Shown piece after piece: positions 1-8,825 of a stretch of DNA of 64,000 nt. Source of the DNA: DASQUK01 sp963717085 (GTDB taxonomy: Bacteria; Actinomycetota; Acidimicrobiia; Acidimicrobiales; VFJN01); assembly GCA_963717085.1 (NCBI GenBank), contig CAVQVM010000002.1, positions 310,001 to 374,000 of the forward strand, written 5' to 3'. The notes beneath the pieces were generated by a model that was not told the origin of the DNA, did no database searches, and saw only the letters and a program-made list of their open reading frames with translations. Each line of letters begins with the position of its first letter. Within the stretch, counting starts at the first letter, position 1. A program made the position numbers and the translations under genes.

Positions 1-518
1 CACAGGACGTTGTCGGCCAGCAGCACGCCGCCGGAGCGCACGCGGGACGCGAGCTCGTCCCAGTAGTCCCAGTAGCCGCCCTTGTCGGCGTCGATGAAGG
101 CGAGGTCGATCGCCGGTTCCCGCGGCAGCGACTGCAACGTCTCGAGCGCGGGGGCGATGCGCAGCTCGATGCGCCCGGCCATCCCGGCGCGCTCCCACGC
201 CCTGCGGGCCAACGCGGTCCACTCCTCGCTCACGTCGCAGCACAGGAGCGTGCCGCCAGACGCCAGGCCGCGGGCGATGCACAGCGACGAGTACCCCGTG
301 AAGGTCCCCACCTCGACGGCACGGCGGGCGTCGACCAGCCGGGCGAACAGCGTGAGCAGCTGACCCTGGTCGGGCCCGATCTGCATGGTCGCGACCGGGC
401 CCAGGGCCGCGGTCTCGTCGCGCAGGTCGGTGAGCACCGGGTCGTCAGCCCACGTGCCGTGGGCCACGGCGTAGTCGACCAACGCGCTGGTCACGGTCAG
501 TGCCCTGACGTCAGCCAT
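1..518 (-). CDS. class I SAM-dependent O-methyltransferase, C-terminus cut by window edge
   Basis: Predicted soluble SAM-dependent methyltransferase of the caffeoyl-CoA/catechol O-methyltransferase type (Methyltransf_3). Reading inward from the ATG at 518, the protein shows the glycine-rich SAM loop VEVGTFTGYSSL at about residues 69-80, the DADK metal-site motif at about residue 143 and ADNVL close to the window edge, all in family order. About 172 residues are present and members are usually near 220, so roughly the last 50 residues lie outside. A TAGCGT -10-like hexamer 8 nt before the ATG supports this start and a leaderless transcript. It is divergent from the crotonase gene. The methyl acceptor cannot be read from sequence. 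Confidence 0.85.
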   Translation of the reverse strand, partial: MADVRALTVTSALVDYAVAHGTWADDPVLTDLRDETAALGPVATMQIGPDQGQLLTLFARLVDARRAVEVGTFTGYSSLCIARGLASGGTLLCCDVSEEWTALARRAWERAGMAGRIELRIAPALETLQSLPREPAIDLAFIDADKGGYWDYWDELASRVRSGGVLLADNVL

Positions 519-526
519 CGGTGCCG

Positions 527-532
527 ACGCTA
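527..532 (-). promoter_or_regulatory. leaderless-type -10 (TAGCGT) of the O-methyltransferase
   Basis: On the minus strand TAGCGT is followed by 8 nt and then the ATG at 518. This is the TANNNT-to-start spacing expected when transcription begins at the start codon. No clear -35 is visible. Confidence 0.5.
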
Positions 533-546
533 CGCCGTGGCAGAGT

Positions 547-1392
547 GTGACCGTGAATGAGCGCGTGACCGTGGCGATCGACGGGGGCGTGGCCGACGTG
601 CGGCTGAACCGCCCCGACAAGCTCAACGCCCTGGACACCGACATGTTCGTGGGGCTGGTAGACGCCGGCGCCCGGCTGGCGACCGAGCCATCGGTCCGGG
701 CGGTGGTGCTGTCTGGCGAGGGCAGGTCGTTCTCCGCCGGCCTCGACTTCTCGGGGTTCACGGCCATGGCCGACGGCGGCCGGGCCACCGGCGACGGCGA
801 CGGCGAACCGACGGGGGGCGACGGCTTGCGGACCATCGGCGCCACCGAGGGGCGGATCACCCACCTGGCACAGCAGGCTGCCCACTGCTGGTCCGAAGTC
901 CCCGTGCCGGTGATCGCCGCCATCTCGGGTCACTGCCTGGGCGGCGGCCTGCAGATCGCACTCGGCGCCGACATCCGGATCGTGCACCCGGAGGCCAGCC
1001 TCTCGGTGCTCGAGATCCGCTGGGGCCTGTCGCCCGACATGACCGGCACCGCCACCCTGCCCCGACTGGTCGGGCCGGACGTTGCCAAGGAGCTGGCCTG
1101 GACCGGTCGCACCGTGAGCGGCGAGGAGGCGGTCCGCATCGGCCTGGCCACGCGCTCCAGCGACACGCCGCTGGAAGACGCGGTGGCCCTCTCCCGCGAT
1201 ATCGCCACCAAGAACCCACACGCGATCCGTGGCATCAAGCGCCTCGTCGAGCAGTCGGGCCGGGTTCCACTGGCCCAGCAGTACGCCGACGAGCGCGAGG
1301 TCATCGGATCCCTCGTGAGCAGCCCCAACCAGGTCGAGGCGGTCGCCGCCTTCTTCGAGAAGCGAGACCCCACCTTCGCCGATCCCGGCTGA
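547..1392 (+). CDS. enoyl-CoA hydratase/isomerase (crotonase) family protein
   Basis: Crotonase-fold enzyme of 281 residues, probably hydrating or isomerising acyl-CoA in beta-oxidation or a related route. The oxyanion-hole segment GEGRSFSAGLDFSGF (about residues 57-71) and the core ISGHCLGGGLQIALGADIRI (about 126-145) are present. The segment after residue 71 carries a Gly/Asp-rich insert of about 20 residues. The acidic catalytic positions of true hydratases are not obvious, so substrate and reaction are open. GTG 547 is the first start; GTG 553 is also possible. The gene is divergent from the O-methyltransferase and convergent with the next gene. Confidence 0.85.
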   Translation: MTVNERVTVAIDGGVADVRLNRPDKLNALDTDMFVGLVDAGARLATEPSVRAVVLSGEGRSFSAGLDFSGFTAMADGGRATGDGDGEPTGGDGLRTIGATEGRITHLAQQAAHCWSEVPVPVIAAISGHCLGGGLQIALGADIRIVHPEASLSVLEIRWGLSPDMTGTATLPRLVGPDVAKELAWTGRTVSGEEAVRIGLATRSSDTPLEDAVALSRDIATKNPHAIRGIKRLVEQSGRVPLAQQYADEREVIGSLVSSPNQVEAVAAFFEKRDPTFADPG

Positions 1393-1410
1393 GGGCGGCC
1401 CGAGAGTCCC

Positions 1411-2307
1411 TCAGCTCACGGCACCGTGAGCCCGGAGGATGGTGATCGCCCGCACCGTCGCGTAGCTGCGCCACTCCCGCTCCGCGCCCGGCGACGCCGA
1501 GGCGAAGTCGACCGTCCAGCCGCCGTCGGGCCGCTGCTCCCGGGCGAGCTGCTCCAGGTCGGCCGCCACCGCATCGGTCGAGAACAGCTCGCGTAGGGGC
1601 CGGTTCGGCGCCGGCGTGAAGTCCAGGGGACGGAGCTTCTCGTCGGCAGCCCCGCCCGGAACCGGCAGCGATCCGGACGGTGGGATGACACCCGCGAGCC
1701 GTCGCATCTGCTCCGCGGCCTGCGGGAGGTCGTCGGCGATGGCGTCGAGGAACCACAGGGCGAAGCGCAGCTCCAGCACGAACACGGTCTCGGGCCGATC
1801 GATCGCCGCGATCCGCTCGAGGCAGTAGCGCGTCGCATCGGCCAGCCACGGATGTTCGGCGATCGCGGGGTCGTAGCGCCCGGCCCGGTGGGCCAGGGCG
1901 GCCACGGCGCTCGTGATCTGCAGGGACGAGGTGCTGGTGTCGGCCTCGGTCCAGACCGGCGACGAGCCGGTGGGGTCGTCGATCGGCAGGACGAACGGCA
2001 ATCCACCGTCGGGGCGTGTGACCGTCGCCAGCCAGTCGCACAGCTCGGCGGCGTGGGGCGACGTCGCGGGTGCGATCTCCTCGATCACCTCGAAGGCGTG
2101 CAGGGCCCCCACCGGGTGGCTGCCGGCCGACCGCAGGTCGGGCTCGAGGGACCAGCCGTAGCCGCCATCCGGGTTGCGGTGGGCGTCCAGCCCTCGGAGT
2201 ACCCGGTCGGCGTCACCGACGCCCATCACCAGGTCGGATCGGTAGCGGTCGAGCAGGCGTCCCTGGCGGACGAGGAACGTTCTGGCTGCGTTGATGTCTG
2301 CGCTCAT
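1411..2307 (-). CDS. hypothetical protein with prenyltransferase/terpenoid-cyclase-like toroid repeats
   Basis: Soluble protein of 298 residues without signal peptide. At least three repeats of the form xPDGGxxx (NPDGGYGW near residue 46, RPDGGLPF near 98, RPDGGWTVDF near 260) lie between helical segments. This pattern is typical of the alpha-alpha toroid shared by prenyltransferase beta subunits and squalene/terpene cyclases. I see no DxDD or QW cyclase active-site signature, so an enzymatic role is unsupported. ATG 2307 gives a full-length product. The downstream neighbour is convergent, and the next minus-strand gene upstream (gamma-glutamyltransferase) ends at 2372. Confidence 0.7.
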   Translation of the reverse strand: MSADINAARTFLVRQGRLLDRYRSDLVMGVGDADRVLRGLDAHRNPDGGYGWSLEPDLRSAGSHPVGALHAFEVIEEIAPATSPHAAELCDWLATVTRPDGGLPFVLPIDDPTGSSPVWTEADTSTSSLQITSAVAALAHRAGRYDPAIAEHPWLADATRYCLERIAAIDRPETVFVLELRFALWFLDAIADDLPQAAEQMRRLAGVIPPSGSLPVPGGAADEKLRPLDFTPAPNRPLRELFSTDAVAADLEQLAREQRPDGGWTVDFASASPGAEREWRSYATVRAITILRAHGAVS

Positions 2308-2371
2308 GGGGCCATCGTGACGGTCGATCCGGCCGATGTATTGAACGTTTCGGACGTCGGGGCTGCGGCGT

Positions 2372-3985
2372 TCAGTAGCCGACGGCGGCGCCGTCCAGGG
2401 CGCGGGGATCGGCCGCGCCGCGGAGCACGTCGGCGTCGACCACCTCGATCACCTGGGCATGGCCGAACCCGTGGTCGACCGGGTGGGGGCTACGTCGGAC
2501 GTCGTGGCCCCGCGCCGCCAACCCTTCGTCCCATGCGTCGTCGGCGTGGGCCTCGATCGCGAGGAAACCCGGTCCGTCGCCGTCCCAGGTGCGGAAGCTC
2601 CCGTCGCCGCCCAGGACCCAGCGGGGCGCGGCCACCGCACGGCCCGGCGGCTGGCCATGGCGGAGCAGGCGGGCCAGGAGCTGGAGCAGGACCTGGGGTT
2701 GGCTGTCACCGCCCATGGTCCCCAGGACCGCGCGCAACGCCCCGTCGCTCCCCGTCACCAGCGCGGGCGCCAGGGTGTGCGGCGGGCGGCGTCCCGGTGC
2801 CAGCTCTGCGGGGTGGCCGGCCTCGAGCGAGAAGCCGATGCCGCGATCGTGCAGGAACACCCGGGTCGCCGGCTCGACGATGTGGGCGCCCCACGCCGAG
2901 GCGTTCGACTGGATCAGCGTCACGCCCATCCGCTCCCCGTCGACCGCGCAGCAGACGGTCGTGCCTCCCGCAGACGCCAAGGGTGCCTGGGTGCCACGGC
3001 GTCGGGGGTCGATGACGGCGCGCCGGGGCGCCAAGCGCTCCGGCGCCAGCAGGGCGTCGCCGGCGGCACCCTCGAACAGCGCGGCGACCCGGTCGGCGCC
3101 GGCCACGCGTGCGGCTTCGGCGAGGAGGTGCGGCCAGGCGGGATCGTCGGGATCGTCGGGGAGGGCCAGGCCCTCCGAGATCCAGGCGCCGGCGAGTGTG
3201 AGGTAGCCCTGCGAGGGCGGGGGTGTCGTCCACACGTCGTGGCTCCATGCGGTGACCTGCAGCGGAGTCACCCAGTCGGCCTGCGAGCGGGCCAGGTCCT
3301 CGCGAGCGAACACGCCGCCACCGAGCTCCACCAGGCCCTCACCGAACGGCCCGAGGTAAAAGGCGTCGCGGCCGCCGGACGCGATCGCGTCGAGTGCCGC
3401 GGCCACGCCCGGTCGACGCACCGGTGTCCCCGGCGCCAGTCGCGTCCCGTCCGCCGAGGCGGCGCGGTAGTCGTCGGCCCCGTCGAGCCGGAGGATGTCG
3501 GTCGCCGAGTACGCGAGCAGCCGCGACGCGGGGAACCCGCGCTGGGCGTAGGCAGTCGCCAACTCCAGGACCTGCGCGAGCGGCAGGCGGCCGAAGCGGC
3601 CGTGCAGCTCGATCCAACCGTCGACGCAGCCGGGCATCGTGACGGCGCGGATGTCGCCGCGGAACGGGAGCCGTTCGAGTCCCTCCCGCCGCGACACCTC
3701 GGCGTCGGCGCCCGAGCCGGCGCGACCGGCGGCACAGAGCGCGGCCACCGGCTGACCCGGCCGGTGGACCAGGGCGAACAGGTCGCCGCCCAGGCCGCAT
3801 TGATGCTGGTTGGTAACCGCCAGGACCGCACCCGCGGCCACGGCGGCATCGGCGGCGGTGCCCCCCGCCCGCAGCGCTGCGACGCCCGCGGAGGCCGCGA
3901 GGTTGTCGGCAGCGGCCACCATCCCGACCGGCGCCCAGGTGGTGGCGCCGACGGAGACGCTGGCCAGGGTGGTCTCGGAGGGCAT
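2372..3985 (-). CDS. gamma-glutamyltransferase family protein
   Basis: Ntn-hydrolase of the gamma-glutamyltranspeptidase family, 537 residues, close to the usual length. These proenzymes autocleave before a threonine that becomes the nucleophile. The expected site is at GGTTVCC about two thirds along, followed by VDGERMGVTLIQSN, which matches the start of the small subunit (classical members have TTH rather than TTV). The N-terminal part has the family features GGTAADAAVAA and CGLGGDLFALV. No signal peptide is apparent, so a cytosolic gamma-glutamyl amide hydrolase or acylase is as likely as a periplasmic glutathione-degrading enzyme. Confidence 0.88.
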   Translation of the reverse strand: MPSETTLASVSVGATTWAPVGMVAAADNLAASAGVAALRAGGTAADAAVAAGAVLAVTNQHQCGLGGDLFALVHRPGQPVAALCAAGRAGSGADAEVSRREGLERLPFRGDIRAVTMPGCVDGWIELHGRFGRLPLAQVLELATAYAQRGFPASRLLAYSATDILRLDGADDYRAASADGTRLAPGTPVRRPGVAAALDAIASGGRDAFYLGPFGEGLVELGGGVFAREDLARSQADWVTPLQVTAWSHDVWTTPPPSQGYLTLAGAWISEGLALPDDPDDPAWPHLLAEAARVAGADRVAALFEGAAGDALLAPERLAPRRAVIDPRRRGTQAPLASAGGTTVCCAVDGERMGVTLIQSNASAWGAHIVEPATRVFLHDRGIGFSLEAGHPAELAPGRRPPHTLAPALVTGSDGALRAVLGTMGGDSQPQVLLQLLARLLRHGQPPGRAVAAPRWVLGGDGSFRTWDGDGPGFLAIEAHADDAWDEGLAARGHDVRRSPHPVDHGFGHAQVIEVVDADVLRGAADPRALDGAAVGY

Positions 3986-4065
3986 GAGCCGGGTTCTACA
4001 GCGAGCGGCGCGTCACCGCCGACTCGGCTCAGGTGCTTCGCCGAAGGCCTGGTGTGCCCGGCAGA

Positions 4066-4995
4066 TCACTGACCCGCTCTGAACAGCAACCAGGCGTCAC
4101 GCATCCGTTGCGTCTGGCCGGGGGTGAACTCCGTGTAGCAGGAGTCGAACGAGTAGTCCATGTAGTTGTGGATCGGATCGAGCCCTGGCTTGGAGCACGT
4201 GTCCTTGCCCTCCGGGCACCCGGACGTCGGTGTCTTCTGCGCCGGGGTGTCGTCCACGAAGTCGCCCTTCGCGTTGCAGCCGCCGAAGAAGGTGTGCTCG
4301 AGGTTGAGCCAGTGACCGACCTCGTGGGTCGCCGTCTCGCCCTGGTCGTACCTGCCCGCGTACGTCGTCGACGTGCCGAGCATCGACTCCCAGTCGATCA
4401 CCACGCCGTCCAGGTACGCCTGTCCGGGCTTGGTCACGACGTCGGGCAGGTACGCCCAGCCGAGGAAGTCCCCGGCCGTCGTCGAGTACAGGTTCAGGGT
4501 CTCCGGGCCCCCCTGGTGAAGGGTCCTCTTCATCGAGTGCTCGTCGACGCCACTCGGTTTGGCGTTGAACCAGGCTGCGTTGTCCGTGCGGGTGACACCC
4601 GCGAGCCGGAACGAGAACCCGGTCTCGGCGCCACCCTCGCCGCCTGCGAACGTCAGGTTGAGCACCTGGATCTGGTCGTTGATCTGCTTCGTCGTCAGGT
4701 TGCCGACAGCGCCGTCCGTGACCACGTGCACGTACACGGGGATCTGGGCAGCGAAGTCCGACCCGGCGCGGCCCTTGGCCGAGGCCGGCAGATCCTGGTG
4801 CGTCTGGCCCAGGTCCGGCTCGCGGGGCCCGCCCCGCCCGGCGACGTTCGCAGCCGCCGTGCCGGAGTGCTCCGAGGCTTCCCCATGGGGCCCGCAGAGC
4901 GAGGCGCCGGCCTGCACGCCGGTCGCGCCTGCTGGTCCCAGGGTCACGGCGCCCATGAGCGTCGCGACGATCATGCCCGTGAACCGGTTCCCCAT
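4066..4995 (-). CDS. secreted zinc metalloprotease, pappalysin-like (M43 type)
   Basis: A likely signal peptide (MGNRFTGMIVATLMGAVTLG, then a small-residue stretch ending near residue 30) indicates export. The zinc site HEVGHWLNLEH lies at residues 224-234, with the metzincin Met-turn YMDYS at 278-282. The usual glycine at position 8 of HEXXHXXGXXH is asparagine, a substitution I recall from cytophagalysin-type M43 members. Cysteines in the C-terminal half (C240, C260, C267, C286) could form the disulfides typical of the family. At 309 residues it is a single-domain protease. A GAGGGGA-like ribosome binding site precedes the ATG. The gene stands alone between same-strand neighbours. Confidence 0.88.
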   Translation of the reverse strand: MGNRFTGMIVATLMGAVTLGPAGATGVQAGASLCGPHGEASEHSGTAAANVAGRGGPREPDLGQTHQDLPASAKGRAGSDFAAQIPVYVHVVTDGAVGNLTTKQINDQIQVLNLTFAGGEGGAETGFSFRLAGVTRTDNAAWFNAKPSGVDEHSMKRTLHQGGPETLNLYSTTAGDFLGWAYLPDVVTKPGQAYLDGVVIDWESMLGTSTTYAGRYDQGETATHEVGHWLNLEHTFFGGCNAKGDFVDDTPAQKTPTSGCPEGKDTCSKPGLDPIHNYMDYSFDSCYTEFTPGQTQRMRDAWLLFRAGQ

Positions 4996-5060
4996 CGCAT
5001 CGTCCCCTCACGTCGGCTCGCCCGGCGCATCCAGCGTACGCCGGTGACAGGGTAGGCGGC

Positions 5061-5945
5061 TCAGGGCTCGACAAGGGCGCCCGCCCCCCGCCAGGCCGCC
5101 TCGACTGCGTCGAGCCGCCCGGTGGCGCTCCGGCGGAGGCGTCCGGCGACTCCGGTGACGAGCGCGTTGGCCAACGCCAACGTGCCGACATGGCTGTCGA
5201 ACGGGCCGGCGCCCTCGGCAGCCACCGCGAAGCTGACCGACGCCAGGGCCGCCAGCGGGGACAACGGGCTGTCGGTCACCGCCACGAGGGTGGCACCGCC
5301 CCCAACGGCGCGGGTCACGTGGTCCACGACCCAGCGCTCGTAGCGGCGCAGGTCGACGGCGACCACCACTGTCTCGGGCCCGGTCCCGGCCAGCTGGCGG
5401 GCGACGGCGACATCGGAGCCGCCCACCTGCACCACGTCCTCCCGGACCAGGGCGAGCGCCGAGGTGAGCATGGCGCCCACGCCCGCCTCGGCGTCGCCGG
5501 CCACCACTCGGACTGGCCGGTGGCGGTCGGCCAGCAGTCCGACCGCCCGCTCGAAGGCCTCGGCGGGGACCGCCGAGAACGTCCGGTCGACGTTGTCCAG
5601 CTCGGCCCTCAGCGTGCGGGACAGGATGTCGGGCGCACCCCCCGCAGCCGTGGCTGCGCTTGTCGGAGCAGCGGGGCGCATGTTGCGGATCCGCTCGACC
5701 GCCGGCCGGAGCTGCTGGCCGATCGCCCGCTGCACGGCCGCCTGCAACCCCGAGTATCCCGGGTAGCCCAGCCGGGTCGAGAGCCTCACCACCGAGGCGC
5801 CTGACGTGCCGGCCCGCTCGGCAACGCGGGCGACCGTCCCGAAGGCCACGCACTCCGGATCGCGCAGCACGACCTCGGCCACCCGCCGCTCGGCCGGCGA
5901 GAGCTGCGCCCGGTGCTCCTCGATGTGGTCGGCGACTTCGCTCAT
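5061..5945 (-). CDS. MurR/RpiR family transcriptional regulator
   Basis: About 294 residues. An N-terminal helix-turn-helix of the RpiR type is visible (LSPAERRVAEVVL, then VARVAERAGTSGASVVRLST), with a longer alpha/beta region resembling a sugar isomerase (SIS) domain. ATG 5945 is chosen because the HTH starts a few residues later and TATCAT lies 8 nt upstream; an upstream extension to 6599 is only antisense to the next gene. It is divergent from the aldehyde dehydrogenase/aminotransferase pair, which it probably regulates (inference from position). The effector could be a phosphosugar or an amino acid derivative. Confidence 0.85.
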   Translation of the reverse strand: MSEVADHIEEHRAQLSPAERRVAEVVLRDPECVAFGTVARVAERAGTSGASVVRLSTRLGYPGYSGLQAAVQRAIGQQLRPAVERIRNMRPAAPTSAATAAGGAPDILSRTLRAELDNVDRTFSAVPAEAFERAVGLLADRHRPVRVVAGDAEAGVGAMLTSALALVREDVVQVGGSDVAVARQLAGTGPETVVVAVDLRRYERWVVDHVTRAVGGGATLVAVTDSPLSPLAALASVSFAVAAEGAGPFDSHVGTLALANALVTGVAGRLRRSATGRLDAVEAAWRGAGALVEP

Positions 5946-5953
5946 TGGCACGG

Positions 5954-5959
5954 ATGATA
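5954..5959 (-). promoter_or_regulatory. leaderless-type -10 (TATCAT) of the RpiR regulator
   Basis: TATCAT on the minus strand is followed by 8 nt and then ATG 5945, supporting that start rather than the upstream GTG at 5951. Confidence 0.45.
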
Positions 5960-6038
5960 CGGTCAGCGGCAATGCTGAAACGTATGTGACGGCCGATCCG
6001 GCGCTCCCCAGACGACGCGGCACGAACCCTGGAGGACC

Positions 6039-7487
6039 ATGGACACGTTTCGATCGGTGAACCCTGCGCACCCCGACGACGTCGTGGGCGAGTACCCCAC
6101 CCACGGGCCCGCCGACGTCGACGCCGCAGTGGCCCGGGCCGCCGCCGCCCAGCGCGAGTGGGCGCGGGTCCCTGCGCCGGCCAGGGCGGAGGTCGTGGCC
6201 GCCGCCGCGGCGGTGATCGCCAGGGACAAGGAGGCCATGACGGCGCTGGTCAGCCGCGAGGCGGGCAAGGTGCTGGTCGAGGCGGGCGGCGACGTGCAGG
6301 AAGCCGTCGACATGGCCCACTTCGTCGCCGGCCAGGGCCGCTCCGCCTGGGGCGAGACCGTGCCCTCGGAGCTGGGGGACAAGCTGTGCTGGACCACCCG
6401 CCAGCCGGTCGGGGTCGTCGGGATGATCACGCCGTGGAACTTCCCGGTGGCCATCCCGTCGTGGAAGATCTTCCCGGCCGTGCTCGCCGGCAACGGCGTG
6501 GTGATCAAGCCGTCGGAGCACGCACCCGCGTGCTGCGAGGCGTTCGTCGCCGCCTGCATCGAGGCCGGCGTGCCCGCCGACCTCGTGCAGGTCGTGCACG
6601 GCTTCGCCGAGCCGGCGGCGGCGCTAGCGGTGCACCCGGGCGTGCAGGCGATCAGCTTCACGGGATCGGTGCCGACCGGGCGCAAGGTGGCGGCCGCCGC
6701 CATGGAGACCGGCCCCCGCCTGGTCTCGCTCGAGCTCGGGGGCAAGAACGCCATGGTCGTCCGGCCCGACGCCGACCTCGACCTCGCGGTCGACGGCGCC
6801 CTCTTCGGCGCGTTCGGCACGTCGGGCCAGCGCTGTACGTCGACGTCGCGGCTGATCACCCATCCCGACGTGGCGGGCGAGCTCGTCGACAGGATCGTCA
6901 AGCGCGCCGGTGAGCTCCGGCTGGGCGACCCCCAGGACCCGGGTGTCGACGTGGGCCCGGTCATCAACGCCCCCTCGGCCGAGCGGATCGCCGGCATGGT
7001 GGCGGCCGCCGTCGACGAGGGCGCCACCGTCGCCTGCGGGGGCCAGCAGCTCGACGTCGCCGGCTGCGGCGGGGCGTTCTACGCGCCGACGGTCCTGACC
7101 GGCGTCCGCCCCGAGCACCGGGTCGCCCGCGAGGAGGTGTTCGGACCCGTACTCGCGGTGCTCGACGTCGCCGACCTCGACGACGCCCTCGGCGTGGTGA
7201 ACAGCGTGGAGTACGGGCTGTCGGCTGCGATCTACACCCGCGACATCAACGCCGCCCTGCGGGCCGTCGACCGCATCGACACCGGCATCGTCTACGTCAA
7301 CGCCCCCACCATCGGCGCCGAGATCCCGCTGCCGTTCGGCGGCACCAAGCACACCGGAAACGGCTTCCGTGAGGCCGGCACCCGTGGCATCGAACAGTTC
7401 AGCCAGCTGAAGACCGTCTACGTGGATTACTCGGGCCGGCTGCAGAAGGCGCAGATCGACACGCACCCCCTGGAGGGGCAGGCGTGA
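6039..7487 (+). CDS. NAD(P)-dependent aldehyde dehydrogenase (semialdehyde type)
   Basis: Aldehyde dehydrogenase of 482 residues. Visible motifs are the oxyanion/coenzyme region ITPWNFPVAIPSWK (about 128-141), the coenzyme-loop FTGSVPTGRK (about 208-217), the general base in LELGGKN (about 232-238), the catalytic cysteine in GTSGQRCTST (C about 267) and EEVFGPV. The C-terminal LPFGGTKHTGNGFREAG is typical of semialdehyde dehydrogenases. A good TGGAGG ribosome binding site precedes ATG 6039. The next gene, a class III aminotransferase, overlaps by 4 nt (ATGA). A transaminate-then-oxidise pathway for an omega-amino acid such as GABA or a lysine derivative is likely; the exact substrate is open. 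Confidence 0.9.
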   Translation: MDTFRSVNPAHPDDVVGEYPTHGPADVDAAVARAAAAQREWARVPAPARAEVVAAAAAVIARDKEAMTALVSREAGKVLVEAGGDVQEAVDMAHFVAGQGRSAWGETVPSELGDKLCWTTRQPVGVVGMITPWNFPVAIPSWKIFPAVLAGNGVVIKPSEHAPACCEAFVAACIEAGVPADLVQVVHGFAEPAAALAVHPGVQAISFTGSVPTGRKVAAAAMETGPRLVSLELGGKNAMVVRPDADLDLAVDGALFGAFGTSGQRCTSTSRLITHPDVAGELVDRIVKRAGELRLGDPQDPGVDVGPVINAPSAERIAGMVAAAVDEGATVACGGQQLDVAGCGGAFYAPTVLTGVRPEHRVAREEVFGPVLAVLDVADLDDALGVVNSVEYGLSAAIYTRDINAALRAVDRIDTGIVYVNAPTIGAEIPLPFGGTKHTGNGFREAGTRGIEQFSQLKTVYVDYSGRLQKAQIDTHPLEGQA

Positions 7488-8794
7488 CCACACCCATCGA
7501 CACCTCAACGCCGGAGACCAGCCCCGCCGGCGACGAGTCGGCCACCGCTCGCTGGCTGGCCCGCGACCACGGCGCACTCGCGGGCGTGCTACCCCGCTAC
7601 TACGACGTGGTCGCCGAGCGGGGTGAGGGGTCGTGGATCGTCGACGTCGACGGCCGGCGGTTCCTGGACCTCGGCGCCGGCATCGCCGTCAACGCCACCG
7701 GCCATTGCCACCCTCGGGTGGTCGACGCCGTTGTCGAGCAGGCGCGGACCCTGCTCCACACCTCCGTGGTCGTGCACCACCGCCGCAACGTCGAGCTTGC
7801 CGAGCGGCTCGGCGCCCTGTGCCCGTTCTTCGACGAGCCGCAGGTGTTCTTCTGCAACTCGGGGGCCGAGGCGGTCGACGGCGCGCTCAAGCTGGCGCGG
7901 AAGACCATGGGCCGGCCGGACGTGATCGCGTTCCGGCGGGCGTTCCACGGCCGCACCCTCGCGGCCACGACGCTGACCACGGCCAAGGGCCGCTACCGCG
8001 AGGGCTACGAGCCGCTCCTCCCCGGCGTCTACCACGCTCCCTACTGCATCCCCCACGAGCACGAGAGTGCCGGGGCCGCCGCCGCCGTCGCGCTCGGCGA
8101 GCTCGACCTCCTCTTCGCCCTGCAGGCGCCGCCCGCCAACGTGGGGGCGATGATCGTCGAGCCCGTGCTGGGCGAGGGCGGCTACGTCGCCCCGCCGCGG
8201 GAGTGGCTCCAGGGCCTCCGGGACCGCTGCGACGAGCACGGCATCCTGCTCGTGTTCGACGAGGTGCAGTGCGGTGTCGGCCGCACGGGCCGACCGTTCG
8301 CCGCCGAGACGTACGGTGTGACGCCCGACGTGCTGCTGTTCGCCAAGGGCATTGCGTCTGGGTTGCCGCTGGGCGGCATCGTCGCCGACCGGCGTCTGCT
8401 GGAACGGTGGCCCACCGGCACCCACGGCTCAACCTTTGGCGGCAATCCCGTGGCGTGCGCCGCCGCCATCGCCACGCTCGACGTCCTCGAGCGTGAGGAC
8501 TGCTACCGGCGGGCCGGCGAGCTCGGCACCGGCGCGGTGGAGCGGCTGCGGCGCGAGGTCGGGTCCCACCCACACGTGCGGGACATCCGGGGCATCGGCC
8601 TGATGATCGGCGTCGAGCTCGCAGACAAGGCCGTCACCGAGCGGGTGGCCGCCCGCTGTCTCGCCGCCGGGGTGATCGTGCTGTCCTGCGGGCCGGACGA
8701 GAACGTCCTGCGGATCGCCCCACCGCTCACCATCGATGACCACGAGCTCGCGCAGGGCCTCGACGTCCTCTGCCAGGCGATCATGGGCGGCTAG
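7484..8794 (+). CDS. class III (omega) aminotransferase, GABA transaminase-like
   Basis: PLP-dependent aminotransferase of 436 residues. It has the phosphate-binding FFCNSGAEAVDGALKLAR (about 122-139), the aspartate motif VFDEVQCGVGRTG (about 258-270) and the Schiff-base lysine in LLFAKGIASGLPLGG (about 284-298), followed by STFGGNPVACAA. This arrangement matches GabT/ornithine-type enzymes. Its start overlaps the stop of the aldehyde dehydrogenase by 4 nt, so the two are translationally coupled and probably act in sequence: the aminotransferase makes a semialdehyde that the dehydrogenase oxidises. It is convergent with the E1 gene. Confidence 0.9.
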   Translation: MTTPIDTSTPETSPAGDESATARWLARDHGALAGVLPRYYDVVAERGEGSWIVDVDGRRFLDLGAGIAVNATGHCHPRVVDAVVEQARTLLHTSVVVHHRRNVELAERLGALCPFFDEPQVFFCNSGAEAVDGALKLARKTMGRPDVIAFRRAFHGRTLAATTLTTAKGRYREGYEPLLPGVYHAPYCIPHEHESAGAAAAVALGELDLLFALQAPPANVGAMIVEPVLGEGGYVAPPREWLQGLRDRCDEHGILLVFDEVQCGVGRTGRPFAAETYGVTPDVLLFAKGIASGLPLGGIVADRRLLERWPTGTHGSTFGGNPVACAAAIATLDVLEREDCYRRAGELGTGAVERLRREVGSHPHVRDIRGIGLMIGVELADKAVTERVAARCLAAGVIVLSCGPDENVLRIAPPLTIDDHELAQGLDVLCQAIMGG

Positions 8795-8795
8795 A

Positions 8796-8822
8796 GGCCG
8801 AGCGGATAGGCCCGCACGTGGG
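8796..8822 (+). repeat. short dispersed repeat after a stop codon, copy A
   Basis: Begins 2 nt after the aminotransferase stop. It matches 26359-26385 at 24 of 27 positions, and that copy also starts directly after a stop codon. Both begin GGCCGAGCGGAYAGGCCCG. Possibly a mobile or terminator-like intergenic repeat. Confidence 0.55.
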
Positions 8823-8825
8823 TGG

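Noticed and set aside
5946..6599. N-terminal extension of the RpiR gene to 6599, and similar extensions of the acyl-CoA synthetase (to 15833), DUF6325-like gene (to 45851) and HelD-like gene (to 63158)
   Set aside because: Each extension is antisense to a confident neighbouring gene, and conserved domains plus promoter or Shine-Dalgarno signals place the start downstream.
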